Source: Pseudomonas helleri (GTDB lineage Bacteria; Pseudomonadota; Gammaproteobacteria; Pseudomonadales; Pseudomonadaceae). Taken from it: a stretch of DNA of 64,000 nt. A program made the translations under genes and the position numbers. Under the pieces are notes generated by a model. It worked only from the letters and a program-made list of their open reading frames with translations. It had not been told where the DNA came from and made no database searches. Of the stretch, positions 16,574 through 26,833 are shown piece after piece (the stretch's first letter is position 1; each line of letters starts with the position of its first letter). Location: contig NZ_JYLD01000005.1 in NCBI RefSeq assembly GCF_001043025.1, positions 1 to 64,000 on the forward strand, read 5' to 3'.

Positions 16574-17551
16574 TTACTCCGCAGGCTTGACCTCATCAGG
16601 GTGCGACAGGCTGTACACGTAGGCGGCCAGCAGGTGGACTTTGTCGTTACCTTGCAGCTCGGCCTGGGCAGGCATCTGGCCCTGACGGCCGTAGCGGATG
16701 GTCTGCTGCAACTGGGCAAAGCTCGAGCCGTAGATAAACGCGCCGGGTTGGGTCAGGTTGGGGGCGCCCATCAACGGGTTGCCTTTGCCTTCCGGGCCGT
16801 GGCAGACCGCGCAGTTGGTGGCGTAGATGGCCTGACCCTTGAGTGGGTCGGCCTTTGCCGTGTCCGGCAATTTGCGCCCGTCAAGGCGGGTCAGCACGTA
16901 CGCTGCCACGTCACTGACACCTTGCTCGCCGATGATTTCGCCCCAACCCGGCATCACCGCATGTCGTCCCGCCATGATGCTGTTCTTGATGTCGGTTGGC
17001 GTACCGCCCCAGCGCCAGTCGGCATCGGTCAGGTTCGGAAAGCCATAAGCGCCCTTGGCATCAGAGCCGTGGCACACCGAGCAGTTGGAGGCAAACAGGC
17101 GGCCGCCCATTTTCAGTGCTTGCGGGTCTTTGGCCACTTCTTCGATGGGCATGGCGGCGAACTTGGCGAAAATAGGCCCAAAGCGGGCATCCGATTTGGC
17201 CATTTCCTTTTCCCATTCATGCACGCCCGTCCAGCCGGTCTGGCCATTGGCAAAAGGGGTTTTATCTTTGGTGTCCAGGTACTCATAGCCCGGCAGCAGG
17301 CCACGCCAGTTACCCAAACCTGGGTACAGCACCAAATAGCCCAAGGCAAAGATGATGGTGCCGACAAACAGCATGAACCACCAGCGGGGCAGGGGGTTGT
17401 CGTACTCTTCGATGCCGTCGTAGGCGTGGCCGACTTTTTCGTCGGTCTGCTCGCTGCGTTGGCCCTTGCGTGTGGCAAACAGCAGCCAGGTCAGGGCGAA
17501 GATGGTGCCCAGGGTGAGGACAGTGACGTACAGACTCCAGAACTCGGTCAT
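16574..17551 (-). CDS. ccoP1: cbb3 oxidase dihaem subunit CcoP (copy 1)
   Basis: Membrane-anchored cytochrome c (325 residues) passing electrons to CcoO and CcoN. There are two N-terminal helices, then two class-I haem sites (CSVCH and CAVCH). The first four bases of its reading frame overlap ccoQ. It is numbered copy 1 because, as in P. aeruginosa, this operon is the one next to ccoG. It is 13 residues longer than copy 2, with an extra stretch ([12 protein letters not shown]) before the first haem domain. Confidence 0.96.
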   Translation of the reverse strand: MTEFWSLYVTVLTLGTIFALTWLLFATRKGQRSEQTDEKVGHAYDGIEEYDNPLPRWWFMLFVGTIIFALGYLVLYPGLGNWRGLLPGYEYLDTKDKTPFANGQTGWTGVHEWEKEMAKSDARFGPIFAKFAAMPIEEVAKDPQALKMGGRLFASNCSVCHGSDAKGAYGFPNLTDADWRWGGTPTDIKNSIMAGRHAVMPGWGEIIGEQGVSDVAAYVLTRLDGRKLPDTAKADPLKGQAIYATNCAVCHGPEGKGNPLMGAPNLTQPGAFIYGSSFAQLQQTIRYGRQGQMPAQAELQGNDKVHLLAAYVYSLSHPDEVKPAE

Positions 17552-17739
17552 TTATGTTTACTCCTGGACGCTTGTTCTTGCTCAACGTGCTTGATGGCTT
17601 CGGGGTCGTCCTTGAACGGCAACATCGTTGCGTCGTCAAACTCGGACTTGCGCTTGGGGCTGAACACCCACAAGGCCAAACCGATAAAAGCCACCATCAC
17701 CAGCAAGGTGCCCAGGCCACGAATCATCCCGATATCCAT
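17548..17739 (-). CDS. ccoQ1: cbb3 oxidase subunit CcoQ (copy 1)
   Basis: A 63-residue single-helix protein ([18 protein letters not shown]) that stabilises the complex. The tail [18 protein letters not shown] is shared almost unchanged with copy 2. It overlaps ccoP by 4 bp. Confidence 0.94.
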   Translation of the reverse strand: MDIGMIRGLGTLLVMVAFIGLALWVFSPKRKSEFDDATMLPFKDDPEAIKHVEQEQASRSKHK

Positions 17740-17744
17740 TCAGA

Positions 17745-18356
17745 TCACCGTTTGCTCTTGATGAGTGTGCCCAAGCCCTGGAGGTAAGCCACCAGTGCGT
17801 CCATTTCTGTCTTGCCCTTCACGGCATCCTTGGCACCGGCAATGTCTGCATCGGTGTAAGGCACGCCCAAGGTGCGCAAGACTTCCATCTTCTTGGCTGT
17901 TTCCTTGCCGTCGAGCTTGCGCTCAACGAGGAAGGGGTAAGCCGGCATGATCGACTCCGGCACCACGTTGCGCGGGTTGTACAAGTGCGCGCGGTGCCAG
18001 TCATCCGAGTAACGCCCACCCACGCGGGCCAGGTCCGGGCCGGTGCGTTTGGAGCCCCACAGGAAGGGGTGGTCCCACACGCTTTCACCGGCCACCGAAT
18101 AGTGGCCATAACGCTCGGTTTCGGCGCGGAACGGTCGGATCATTTGCGAGTGGCAGCCCACGCAGCCGTTGGCGATATAGACGTCGCGGCCTTCAAGTTC
18201 CAGCGCGTTGCGCGGTTTCATGCCCTCGACCGGGTTGTTGGTCACGTCCTGAAAAAACAGCGGAACGATTTGTGTCAGGCCACCGATACTCACGGCGATG
18301 ACCATGAAGAAGGCCATCAGGCCGATGTTCTTTTCAATACTGTCGTGCTTGATCAT
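17745..18356 (-). CDS. ccoO1: cbb3 oxidase monohaem subunit CcoO (copy 1)
   Basis: Membrane-anchored monohaem cytochrome c (203 residues). It has an N-terminal helix, a haem site GCVGCHSQM, and the distal Met in the [10 protein letters not shown] loop. It starts within the ccoN stop (TGATG). The stretch from GCVGCH to [10 protein letters not shown] is identical in protein to copy 2. Confidence 0.96.
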   Translation of the reverse strand: MIKHDSIEKNIGLMAFFMVIAVSIGGLTQIVPLFFQDVTNNPVEGMKPRNALELEGRDVYIANGCVGCHSQMIRPFRAETERYGHYSVAGESVWDHPFLWGSKRTGPDLARVGGRYSDDWHRAHLYNPRNVVPESIMPAYPFLVERKLDGKETAKKMEVLRTLGVPYTDADIAGAKDAVKGKTEMDALVAYLQGLGTLIKSKR

Positions 18357-19798
18357 CAGTGGGCCCCCGCGACTGCAATCGTGCTTGCGGCTTCAGCTTC
18401 TGCCGGGTTCGAGGCGCGAATGGTGCGCCACACGTTGTAGGCCATAAACAGCATGCCGCTGGCGAAAATGGCCCCGCCGATGGCGCGGACAATAAAGCCG
18501 GGGTGGCTGGCTTGTAGCGATTCAACGAACGAATAGGTCAGCGTGCCGTCGTCATTGATGGCGCGCCACATCAGGCCCTGGGTGATGCCGTTGACCCACA
18601 TCGAGGCGATGTACAGCACGGTACCGATGGTCGCCAGCCAGAAGTGGACGTTGATCAGGCCAACGCTGTACATCTGCTTTTGGCCATAGAGGCGCGGGAT
18701 CATGTGGTACATCGAACCGATGGAAATCATCGCTACCCAGCCCAGTGCCCCGGCGTGTACGTGGCCGATGGTCCAGTCGGTGTAGTGGGAGAGGGCGTTG
18801 ACAGTCTTGATGGCCATCATCGGGCCTTCAAAGGTCGACATGCCGTAGAACGCCAAAGACACCACCAAAAAGCGCAGGATCGGGTCGGTGCGCAATTTAT
18901 GCCAGGCGCCCGAGAGGGTCATCATGCCGTTGATCATGCCGCCCCAGCTCGGTGCTAGCAGAATGATTGACATGGCCATGCCCAGCGACTGCGCCCAGTC
19001 CGGCAATGCGGTGTAGTGCAAGTGGTGCGGGCCGGCCCAGATGTACAGGGTGATCAGCGCCCAGAAGTGCACGATGGACAGGCGATAGGAGTAAATCGGG
19101 CGTTCGGCTTGCTTGGGCACGAAGTAATACATCATCCCCAAAAAGCCCGTGGTCAGGAAAAACCCGACCGCGTTATGGCCGTACCACCACTGGATCATGG
19201 CGTCGGTCGCACCCGCATACGCCGAGTAAGACTTGAAAAAACTCACCGGCAGAGACGCGTGGTTGACGATGTGCAGCATCGCCGTAACCACGATAAACGC
19301 GCCATAGAACCAGTTGCCCACATAGATGTGTTTGGTTTTACGCCGGGTAATGGTGCCGAAGAAGACAATGCCGTAGACCACCCAGACGATGGCCAGCAGG
19401 ATAGCCAGCGGCCATTCCAGTTCGGCGTATTCCTTGGTGGTGGTGTAGCCCAGCGGCAGGGTGATGATTGCGCCGAGGATGACGGCTTGCCAGCCCCAGA
19501 AGGTGAACGAGGCCAGGCTGTCGGAAATCAGCCGTGTCTGGCAGGTACGTTGCACCACGTAGTAAGACGTACCAAACAAGGCGCAGCCACCGAAGGCAAA
19601 AATCACAAGGTTGGTGTGCAGGGGGCGCAGACGACCGAAGGTTGTCCATTCAAGACCCAGGTTAAGTTCGGGCCACACAAGTTGTGACGCGATAAAAACC
19701 CCGAGTCCCATGCCAAGGATCCCCCAGACCACCGTCATGATGGCGAACTGGCGGACGACCTTATAGTTATAAGCAGTCGGATTGATTGCTGTGCTCAT
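18356..19798 (-). CDS. ccoN1: cbb3 oxidase catalytic subunit CcoN (copy 1)
   Basis: Catalytic haem-copper subunit (480 residues, 12 helices) that reduces oxygen to water and pumps protons. Copper-site histidines lie in [10 protein letters not shown] and [13 protein letters not shown]; haem ligands in [11 protein letters not shown] and elsewhere. The start ([16 protein letters not shown]) aligns with copy 2; a longer frame upstream encodes nothing similar. No perfect Anr box precedes it, in keeping with the constitutive copy of P. aeruginosa. Confidence 0.97.
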   Translation of the reverse strand: MSTAINPTAYNYKVVRQFAIMTVVWGILGMGLGVFIASQLVWPELNLGLEWTTFGRLRPLHTNLVIFAFGGCALFGTSYYVVQRTCQTRLISDSLASFTFWGWQAVILGAIITLPLGYTTTKEYAELEWPLAILLAIVWVVYGIVFFGTITRRKTKHIYVGNWFYGAFIVVTAMLHIVNHASLPVSFFKSYSAYAGATDAMIQWWYGHNAVGFFLTTGFLGMMYYFVPKQAERPIYSYRLSIVHFWALITLYIWAGPHHLHYTALPDWAQSLGMAMSIILLAPSWGGMINGMMTLSGAWHKLRTDPILRFLVVSLAFYGMSTFEGPMMAIKTVNALSHYTDWTIGHVHAGALGWVAMISIGSMYHMIPRLYGQKQMYSVGLINVHFWLATIGTVLYIASMWVNGITQGLMWRAINDDGTLTYSFVESLQASHPGFIVRAIGGAIFASGMLFMAYNVWRTIRASNPAEAEAASTIAVAGAH

Positions 19799-20110
19799 CG
19801 CAAGGTTCCACGGTTTTATAGTTATTAGAGGCAAAAACGGTCGCAAGTATGGATAAAGCATAGGGCTAATGCAACGAAGCCAGCCCTCAGTCAATGCCCT
19901 TCAGCGCTTGTTTTCCGGCTTTTCCACAGGCTAAGCAAGGTCAAAATGGCCGTTAAAAAACGCCCTGTGGAAGGCTGTCGCAAAGGGCTTTGGCGAGGTG
20001 ACTCTGGGGGAGAAAGTAAAAGAGGCGGCGAGGAATGTCCAGATATTGTTCACAAAGTTGTATACATCTTTACAAGAGCGGCTCGCCGTCGCTCCTGTAA
20101 AGAATAGGGG
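19799..20110. other. Spacer between the two cbb3 operons
   Basis: This spacer should hold the ccoN1 promoter on the minus strand; an AT-rich stretch lies just before that gene, but no convincing -35/-10 pair can be named. A 9-bp perfect inverted repeat, TTCCACAGG at 19922 and CCTGTGGAA at 19964, spans a 33-nt loop. No gene is seen. Confidence 0.6.
20067..20105 (-). terminator. Hairpin after ccoP copy 2
   Basis: CTTTACA and TGTAAAG with adjoining GAGCG/CGCTC segments form an imperfect stem directly after the ccoP2 stop. It may end the distal oxidase transcript. There is no long T tract, so it might instead be a degenerate REP-type element. Confidence 0.45.
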
Positions 20111-21049
20111 TTACTTGGCGGTTTTCTCCTCTGGCGTGCCTTGGGACAAGCTGTAGACGTAGGCTGCGACCAATTGCACTTTGTCGTTGCCCAGCAATTC
20201 GTTTTGCGCGGGCATATGGCCTTGGCGACCATGGCGAATGGTTTGCTGCAATTGGGCCAGGCTGGTGCCGTAAATAAAGGCTGTCGGTGCCGTCAGGTCC
20301 GGTGCGCCCAGTAGCGGGTTGCCTTTACCTTCAGGCCCGTGGCACGCCACGCAAGTGGTGGCATACGCCTGTTTGCCGGCCTCCAGATTGAACGCGGCGC
20401 CTTTTGGTAGCGGCAACCCCGCCAGGTCGTGGCGAACATAAGCCGAGACGTTCTTCACGCCTTCCTCGCCCAGCACCTCGCCCCAGGCCGGCATCATGCC
20501 GATGCGTCCGCCCATGATCGTCGCCTTGATGGTGTCGGCATCGCCGCCCCAGCGCCAGGACGCGTCCGTCAGGTTGGGGAAGCCAAACGCGCCCTTGGCG
20601 TCCGAGCCGTGGCACACCGAGCAGTTGGAGGCAAACAGGCGGCCACCCATTTTCAGGGCTGCCGGGTCTTGCGCCACTTGCTGCACCGGCATGGCTGCGT
20701 ATTTGGCGAAAATGGGACCGAATTTGGCATCGGCCTTGTTCATCTCCTTTTCCCACTCGTGAACGCCGGTCCAGCCATCCTCATAACCTGGCAGCAGGCC
20801 TTTCCAGTTGCCCAGGCCAGGGTAAAGGATCAAATAGCCGACCCCGAACACCAGCGTGCCGATGAACAGCATGAACCACCAGCGTGGCAGCGGGTTGTCG
20901 TACTCTTCGATGCCATCGAAACTGTGGCCCATGGTTTCGGTGGTTTCGCTTTTTTTCTCGCCCTTGCGCGTACCGAACAACAGCCAGGTCAGACCGATCA
21001 GCGTGCCAATAGTCAGTACGCTGACGTAAATACTCCAGAACTCAGACAT
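20111..21049 (-). CDS. ccoP2: cbb3 oxidase dihaem subunit CcoP (copy 2)
   Basis: A 312-residue dihaem cytochrome c, paralogue of copy 1. Haem sites are CSVCH and CVACH. The start begins [16 protein letters not shown], aligned with copy 1, and overlaps ccoQ by 8 bp. It is the last gene of the operon that carries an Anr box. Confidence 0.96.
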   Translation of the reverse strand: MSEFWSIYVSVLTIGTLIGLTWLLFGTRKGEKKSETTETMGHSFDGIEEYDNPLPRWWFMLFIGTLVFGVGYLILYPGLGNWKGLLPGYEDGWTGVHEWEKEMNKADAKFGPIFAKYAAMPVQQVAQDPAALKMGGRLFASNCSVCHGSDAKGAFGFPNLTDASWRWGGDADTIKATIMGGRIGMMPAWGEVLGEEGVKNVSAYVRHDLAGLPLPKGAAFNLEAGKQAYATTCVACHGPEGKGNPLLGAPDLTAPTAFIYGTSLAQLQQTIRHGRQGHMPAQNELLGNDKVQLVAAYVYSLSQGTPEEKTAK

Positions 21050-21248
21050 TCTTTTTACTCCTGGACGCTTGCTCTTGCTCGACGTGTTTGATGGCCTCGG
21101 GGTCGTCCTTGAACGGCAGCAAGGTCGCATCGTCGAACTCTGCCTTGCGCCGCGGGCTGAACACCCACAGCGCCAGACCGATAAAAGCCACTGCAACCAC
21201 CACAGTGCCCAGCCCGCGAATCATTCCACTACTCATGTCAAACACCAT
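21042..21248 (-). CDS. ccoQ2: cbb3 oxidase subunit CcoQ (copy 2)
   Basis: A 68-residue single-helix subunit. The ATG at 21248 has AGGTGAG at ideal distance, giving a five-residue longer head (MVFDM) than copy 1; an internal ATG at 21236 is the alternative. Confidence 0.92.
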   Translation of the reverse strand: MVFDMSSGMIRGLGTVVVAVAFIGLALWVFSPRRKAEFDDATLLPFKDDPEAIKHVEQEQASRSKKNV

Positions 21249-21251
21249 GGC

Positions 21252-21860
21252 TCACCTCTTGCTCTTGATGGCAGTGCCGAGCACTTGCAGGTAGGCGACC
21301 AGCGCGTCCATTTCGGTTTTACCCTTGACCGACTGCTTGGCATTGGCGATGTCTTCGTCGGTGTAAGGCACACCCAGCGTGCGCATCACTTCGAGTTTCT
21401 TCTCGGTATGGCTGCTGTCTACGGGTGTTGATACCAACCATGGATAAGCGGGCATTTTCGATTCAGGCACAACGTTGCGCGGGTTGTACAAGTGCGCGCG
21501 GTGCCAGTCATCCGAGTAACGCCCGCCCACTCGGGCCAGGTCCGGCCCGGTACGTTTGGAGCCCCACAGGAACGGGTGATCCCACACGCTTTCACCCGCT
21601 ACCGAATAGTGGCCATAACGCTCGGTCTCGGCGCGGAACGGGCGGATCATTTGCGAGTGGCAGCCCACGCAGCCTTCGCGGATGTACACGTCGCGGCCTT
21701 CCAGTTGCAACGCGGTGTAGGGCTTCATGCCTTCTACCGGGGTGTTGGTCACGTCTTCGAAAAACAGCGGGACGATCTGCGTCAGACCGCCGACGCTCAC
21801 GCACAGAATCATCAGCAAGAGCATCAGGCCGATATTTTTTTCAATGATTTCGTGTTTCAT
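21252..21860 (-). CDS. ccoO2: cbb3 oxidase monohaem subunit CcoO (copy 2)
   Basis: A 202-residue monohaem cytochrome c. Haem site GCVGCHSQM follows an N-terminal helix. It differs from copy 1 mainly at the N-terminal helix and in the segment [14 protein letters not shown]. The start MKHEIIEKN aligns with copy 1. Confidence 0.96.
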   Translation of the reverse strand: MKHEIIEKNIGLMLLLMILCVSVGGLTQIVPLFFEDVTNTPVEGMKPYTALQLEGRDVYIREGCVGCHSQMIRPFRAETERYGHYSVAGESVWDHPFLWGSKRTGPDLARVGGRYSDDWHRAHLYNPRNVVPESKMPAYPWLVSTPVDSSHTEKKLEVMRTLGVPYTDEDIANAKQSVKGKTEMDALVAYLQVLGTAIKSKR

Positions 21861-21870
21861 GGCGGACTCC

Positions 21871-23295
21871 TCAGGCCATCTGCGCAGCGGCGACAACTTC
21901 AGCGGGCTCGGCATTACGCACCGTGCGCCACGTGTTGTAAGCCATCAGCAACATGCCACTCAGGAAAATCGCCCCGCCGATCAACCGCACGACGTAGCCC
22001 GGATGGCTGGCCACCAGGGTTTCGACGAAGGAGTACGTCAGCGTGCCGTCGGCATTGACCGCGCGCCACATCAGGCCCTGGGCGATGCCGTTGACCCACA
22101 TCGAAGCGATGTACAGCACGGTGCCGATGGTCGCCAGCCAGAAGTGCGCGTTGATCAGGCCGATGCTGTACATCTGCGGGCGGCCGAAGACTTTAGGGAT
22201 CATGTGGTACATCGCGCCGATGGAAATCATCGCTACCCAGCCCAGCGCGCCGGCGTGTACGTGGCCGATGGTCCAGTCGGTGTAGTGGGAGAGGGCGTTG
22301 ACGGTCTTGATGGCCATCATCGGGCCTTCGAAGGTCGACATGCCGTAGAACGCCAGCGACACCACCAAAAAGCGCAGGATCGGGTCGCTGCGCAACTTAT
22401 GCCAGGCGCCCGAGAGCGTCATCATGCCGTTGATCATCCCGCCCCAGCTCGGTGCCAGCAGAATCAGCGACATCACCATGCCCAGCGACTGCGCCCAGTC
22501 CGGCAATGCGGTGTAGTGCAAGTGGTGCGGACCGGCCCAGATGTACAGGGTGATCAGCGCCCAGAAGTGCACGATGGACAGGCGATAGGAATAGATCGGG
22601 CGTTCGGCCTGCTTGGGCACGAAGTAATACATCATCCCCAAAAAGCCCGCCGTCAGGAAGAAGCCCACAGCGTTGTGGCCGTACCACCACTGCACCATGG
22701 CGTCAGTTGCGCCACCGTACAGCGAGTAGGACTTGGTGAAACTGACCGGAATCTCCAGGTTGTTAACGATGTGCAAAATCGCCACGGTCACGATAAACGC
22801 GCCGAAGAACCAGTTGCCCACATAAATGTGCTTGGTCTTACGCTTCATGATCGTGCCAAAGAACACGATGGCGTAAGCGACCCAGACAATGGTGATCAAA
22901 ATGTCGATCGGCCATTCCAGTTCAGCGTATTCCTTGGAACTGGTGTAACCCAGTGGCAAGCTGATGGCCGCCAGCAGAATCACCAGTTGCCAGCCCCAAA
23001 AGGTAAAGGCAGCGATTTTGGGCGCGAACAGCGTGGTTTGGCAGGTGCGTTGCACCGAGTAGAACGAGGACGCAAATAAGGCGCAACCGCCAAAGGCGAA
23101 AATCACCGCGTTGGTGTGCAGCGGGCGCAACCGCCCAAAGCTGGTCCAGGGCAAATCGAAGTTAAGTTCGGGCCAGACCAATTGCGCGGCGAGCAAGACG
23201 CCGAGCCCCATACCGACGATGCCCCAAACCACCGTCATAATGGAAAATTGGCGGACCACCTTATAGTTGTAGGCGGTACTGATAGAAGTGTTCAT
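21871..23295 (-). CDS. ccoN2: cbb3 oxidase catalytic subunit CcoN (copy 2)
   Basis: A 474-residue catalytic subunit with the same metal-site motifs as copy 1 ([23 protein letters not shown]). The two copies are nearly identical in DNA across the middle and diverge towards both ends. An Anr box lies 98 bp upstream, so this should be the oxygen-limited, inducible oxidase. Confidence 0.97.
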   Translation of the reverse strand: MNTSISTAYNYKVVRQFSIMTVVWGIVGMGLGVLLAAQLVWPELNFDLPWTSFGRLRPLHTNAVIFAFGGCALFASSFYSVQRTCQTTLFAPKIAAFTFWGWQLVILLAAISLPLGYTSSKEYAELEWPIDILITIVWVAYAIVFFGTIMKRKTKHIYVGNWFFGAFIVTVAILHIVNNLEIPVSFTKSYSLYGGATDAMVQWWYGHNAVGFFLTAGFLGMMYYFVPKQAERPIYSYRLSIVHFWALITLYIWAGPHHLHYTALPDWAQSLGMVMSLILLAPSWGGMINGMMTLSGAWHKLRSDPILRFLVVSLAFYGMSTFEGPMMAIKTVNALSHYTDWTIGHVHAGALGWVAMISIGAMYHMIPKVFGRPQMYSIGLINAHFWLATIGTVLYIASMWVNGIAQGLMWRAVNADGTLTYSFVETLVASHPGYVVRLIGGAIFLSGMLLMAYNTWRTVRNAEPAEVVAAAQMA

Positions 23296-23367
23296 AGTTC
23301 CCCATCCACGGATCAGGCGAGTTCAACGCACGCCTGGAGTTATAGGCAGACTAAAAGCGAGGCAAGC

Positions 23368-24051
23368 ATGGGCGTAGGCAGCAAAGTGGGTATTGACGAG
23401 GATCAATGGGCGAAGTGCCTGCAGACGCGGGGCTGGCTATGGAACGCTGCAAAAACACCCTTATCGCCAACCTTGATTCTGGCTCACGGCGCAGGTGCGC
23501 CAATGGACAGTGACTGGATGACCGGCATGGCTGAACGCCTTGCTGCACGCGGGATCAACGTGCTGCGCTTCGAGTTCCCGTATATGGCGCAACGGCGCCT
23601 GGATGGCGGCAAAAGGCCGCCCAATCCACAGGCTAAATTGCTGGAATGCTGGCGTGAGGTTTACAGCGAGGTGCGACGGCATGTCACTGGGCCATTAGCC
23701 ATCGGCGGCAAGTCCATGGGCGGGCGCATGGCCAGCCTGGTGGCTGATGAGCTGGGCGTTGATCGGCTGGTGTGCCTGGGTTACCCGTTCTATGCCGTGG
23801 GCAAGCCGGAAAAACCTCGGGTCGCGCATCTGGCTGAACTGCACACGCCGACCCTGATTGTGCAGGGTGAGCGCGACGCGCTGGGTAATCGGCTGACCGT
23901 TGAAACTTACCCATTGGCGCCGACGCTCGAACTGGTGTGGCTGGCCGCCGCCGACCATGACCTCAAGCCGCTCAAGGTTTCAGGGTTCACTCATGATCAA
24001 CACTTGGAACGGGCCGCGGATAGCCTTGCAGGATGGCTCAAAAGAAGATGA
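23368..24051 (+). CDS. Alpha/beta-hydrolase (KANL3/Tex30-type)
   Basis: A 227-residue cytosolic serine hydrolase of unknown substrate. LILAHGAGAPMDS contains the oxyanion-type HGAG motif, GGKSMGGRMA is the nucleophile elbow (Ser of GKSMGG), and the acid and His lie in VQGERDALG and AAADHDLK. It is divergent from ccoN2 and begins with a GAGG ribosome site. Its first codons overlap the Anr box of the neighbouring oxidase operon. Confidence 0.85.
   Translation: MGVGSKVGIDEDQWAKCLQTRGWLWNAAKTPLSPTLILAHGAGAPMDSDWMTGMAERLAARGINVLRFEFPYMAQRRLDGGKRPPNPQAKLLECWREVYSEVRRHVTGPLAIGGKSMGGRMASLVADELGVDRLVCLGYPFYAVGKPEKPRVAHLAELHTPTLIVQGERDALGNRLTVETYPLAPTLELVWLAAADHDLKPLKVSGFTHDQHLERAADSLAGWLKRR
23393..23406 (-). 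promoter_or_regulatory. Anr box of the distal cbb3 operon
   Basis: TTGACGAGGATCAA matches TTGATNNNNATCAA at nine of ten defined bases. It lies 98 bp before ccoN2 and inside the first codons of the divergent hydrolase gene. Confidence 0.78.
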
Positions 24052-24255
24052 TGGTTTGATGCCGGGCGAGTGGATTTGCGACAGGGTGCTTGAGCTTCTC
24101 TACATGCTTGATGCGTTAAGTCCTACAGTAATCAAGGAAATTCCCGATGTTTTGTTCTGACGATTATTTTCATTCTTGGCGCCCTCGTACGTAGGTGCGC
24201 TCGGCAATGTCGTTGAGCTCCGTACGAGAACTCAACACAAGAGAAAACAATCCTC

Positions 24256-26787
24256 ATGCCCCAGTTCCTTTTCCCGCGTCAGTCCATTCTTGCCATAGCG
24301 ATCAGTCAGACATTGTTGTTCTCAAGTGTTCAGGCATTCGCTGCTGATGAGGACCAGGTGTCAGCCCGGGACGGAGAAGAAGTCAGCGTCAGTGATCGCA
24401 AGATCGAAACAGTCAGCGCTGGCGTGTATGGAATGCATGCCTCCAGTGGCGGAAAAATCAAGTCCGCTGACATGGCTGTCGCAACGTCTGGTAAAGACGC
24501 TTACGGCGTGCTGGTTAACGGTCAGGGCAGCACATTCCAATCCACCGGGGAGCTTCAGATCGAGACTTCAGGTGAAGGCGCCACGGGCCTGCGCGTAGGC
24601 GTTGGTGCTGTAGCCGATGTGGAGAAAGTCACCGTTGTTACCACCGGCAATGCCGCTGCCGGTATTTATGCGTTCAGTGACGGGGCTATCCAACTGGGCG
24701 GCGGCAGCGTCACCACCACAGGAGACCACAGCGCAGGGATTTTGGGGTGGCAGCTCAGTTCCGTGGAAGCGGCCAACCTGCAGATCCGCACTGAAGGCTA
24801 CCGCTCGTTGGGTGTTGAAGGGCACAGTGGTGCAGTCATTGATTTGCAAGGCAGTTCAATTGTCACTGAAGGGGATCAGTCCTCCGGTGCAGGTGCTGAG
24901 AGCGGTGCTTCGATTGAATTGAGCCAGGGCTCGTCGATTGTTACCCGTGGCCGAGAGTCCCATGGTGTGGTTTCTATCGGCAACAGCAGCTTGGTGACAC
25001 TGAACGACAGTTCCATCGAAACCTTTGGCGAAGGTTCAGCAGGCGTTGTGACCCAATCCGGCGGCCGGGTAGAACTCAACAATTCCCACGTTAAAGCCAA
25101 TGGCGCCGGTGCGGTCGGTGCGCAACTGAACGGTGGCACTCTGGCCGTCAACGGTGGCTCGATTCAATCGCAAACCGCGGCAGCGATCAATATCAGTGGC
25201 CAAGGCAACACAGTGGCCATCGATAACGCTTATATCGGCAGTGTTGAGGGGCCGGCCATAAAAGTTGAAGGCGGCGCACAGGCAACCATTACGGTCAGTA
25301 ATGGTTCCACGCTGTCTGCTGGCAATGGTCGGGGCGAATTGCTCGACGTGCAGTCTGACAGCGTGCTGGACCTTGTCGTCGATGGCAGCTATTTGCACGG
25401 CAACCTGACCATCCCTGAGGGCGGCCTGGTGAATGTGCGTTTGCAGAATGGAACACGTTTTACCGGGCAGATGAGCGACGTCAAAAACCTGCAACTTGAT
25501 GCAGGCGTCGGCTGGGACATTATGGGTGACAGCAATGTCGAGTCCTTGGTGCTCAATGGCGGGAGCATCGACTTTGCCAAAGCTGAGGGGTTTCATCAGC
25601 TGTCCATGGGCGAGTTGTCCGGCAATGGCTCCTTTGGGCTGAAGCTGGACATGGACAACCAGCAAGTCGACTTTCTCAACATAGAAGGCCAGGCGACGGG
25701 CAATCATGTGTTGAGCATTCAGAACAGCGGTGCCGAGCCTGAATCAGGCTTTGATCCTTTGCAGGTGGTTCACACCGGTGGCGGCGATGCGCAGTTCAGC
25801 GTGCTGGGCGAGCGTGTCGACCTCGGGGCTTATTCGTATGGGCTGGAACGTCAGGGCGACGATTGGTTTTTGACTGGCGAAGACCGTGAGGTAAGCCCGG
25901 CCACCCGCAGTGTTCAGGCGCTGTTTAACAGTGCGCCGACCGTCTGGTATGGCGAGATGAGTACCTTGCGCAGCCGTATGGGCGAGGTCAGAAGCAGCGG
26001 GCAGGGCGGTGCCTGGATGCGCAGCTACGGTAACCAGTACCGGGTTGCAGGGCGCGATGGCCTGGGCTTTGAGCAACAGCAGAGCGGTTTTTCGCTGGGC
26101 GTGGACGCGCCGCTGGCCCTCACTGACGGTGTGCTGCTGGTGGGTTTGCTCGGCGGTTACAGCAAATCTGACCTGTCTCAGTCACGCGGTTCCTCAGGCA
26201 CTGTCGACAGCTTTTATGTCGGGACTTACGGGACCTGGATGAACAACAACGGTTATTACGTGGATGGCGTGCTTAAGCTCAACCAGTTCCAGAATCGCGC
26301 GGACGTCTTGATGAGCGATTTCAGTAAGGCCAAAGGCAGCTACAGCAACTATGGGCTGGGTGCTTCGCTGGAAGCCGGTCGGCAGATCCAGCTCACCGAA
26401 CACCTGTTCATCGAGCCTTTCGCTCAGGTGTCTGCGGTGGCAGTGCAAGGAAAGTCGTTCAGTCTGGACTCAGAGCTGAAGGCCGATAACGCGGCCACCC
26501 ACTCCCTGCTCGGTAAAGTGGGCATGACCCTTGAACATCGCAATCAATGGCTAAGCCCTTACATCAAAGTCGCACTGGCTCAAGAGTTTGCCCGGGACAA
26601 TGACGTCGAGGTCAACGGGCATCGCTTCAACAATGATCTGTACGGCACCCGTGCTGAATTGGGGGCCGGTCTGGCGCTGTCATTGTCCAGTAACCTGCAA
26701 TTGCACGCAGACTTCGACTACATGAACGGCCAAGGTATCGAACAACCTTGGGGGGCCAATGTCGGGGTGCGATACGCATTTGACTGA
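24256..26787 (+). CDS. Autotransporter with beta-helix passenger
   Basis: An 843-residue type V secreted protein. Residues 1-30 are a signal peptide (FSSVQAFA-A). About 45-545 is a passenger made of ~20-24-residue imperfect repeats of beta-strand, Gly and Ser/Thr turns, typical of a pertactin/AIDA-like beta-helix. From ~575 (SAPTVWYGEMSTLRSRMGEV) to the end is the autotransporter barrel. The final residues are VGVRYAFD: the usual terminal aromatic is followed by Asp. Passenger function (adhesion is common) is not shown. A terminator follows. Confidence 0.9.
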   Translation: MPQFLFPRQSILAIAISQTLLFSSVQAFAADEDQVSARDGEEVSVSDRKIETVSAGVYGMHASSGGKIKSADMAVATSGKDAYGVLVNGQGSTFQSTGELQIETSGEGATGLRVGVGAVADVEKVTVVTTGNAAAGIYAFSDGAIQLGGGSVTTTGDHSAGILGWQLSSVEAANLQIRTEGYRSLGVEGHSGAVIDLQGSSIVTEGDQSSGAGAESGASIELSQGSSIVTRGRESHGVVSIGNSSLVTLNDSSIETFGEGSAGVVTQSGGRVELNNSHVKANGAGAVGAQLNGGTLAVNGGSIQSQTAAAINISGQGNTVAIDNAYIGSVEGPAIKVEGGAQATITVSNGSTLSAGNGRGELLDVQSDSVLDLVVDGSYLHGNLTIPEGGLVNVRLQNGTRFTGQMSDVKNLQLDAGVGWDIMGDSNVESLVLNGGSIDFAKAEGFHQLSMGELSGNGSFGLKLDMDNQQVDFLNIEGQATGNHVLSIQNSGAEPESGFDPLQVVHTGGGDAQFSVLGERVDLGAYSYGLERQGDDWFLTGEDREVSPATRSVQALFNSAPTVWYGEMSTLRSRMGEVRSSGQGGAWMRSYGNQYRVAGRDGLGFEQQQSGFSLGVDAPLALTDGVLLVGLLGGYSKSDLSQSRGSSGTVDSFYVGTYGTWMNNNGYYVDGVLKLNQFQNRADVLMSDFSKAKGSYSNYGLGASLEAGRQIQLTEHLFIEPFAQVSAVAVQGKSFSLDSELKADNAATHSLLGKVGMTLEHRNQWLSPYIKVALAQEFARDNDVEVNGHRFNNDLYGTRAELGAGLALSLSSNLQLHADFDYMNGQGIEQPWGANVGVRYAFD

Positions 26788-26795
26788 AGCATGAT

Positions 26796-26829
26796 TAAAA
26801 AAAAACCAGAGCGAATGCTCTGGCTTTTT
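26796..26829. terminator. Bidirectional intrinsic terminator
   Basis: CCAGAGC-GAAT-GCTCTGG forms a perfect 7-bp stem flanked by A9 on the left and T5 on the right, so it can serve both the autotransporter gene and the convergent aer gene. Confidence 0.92.
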
Positions 26830-26833
26830 AGTT

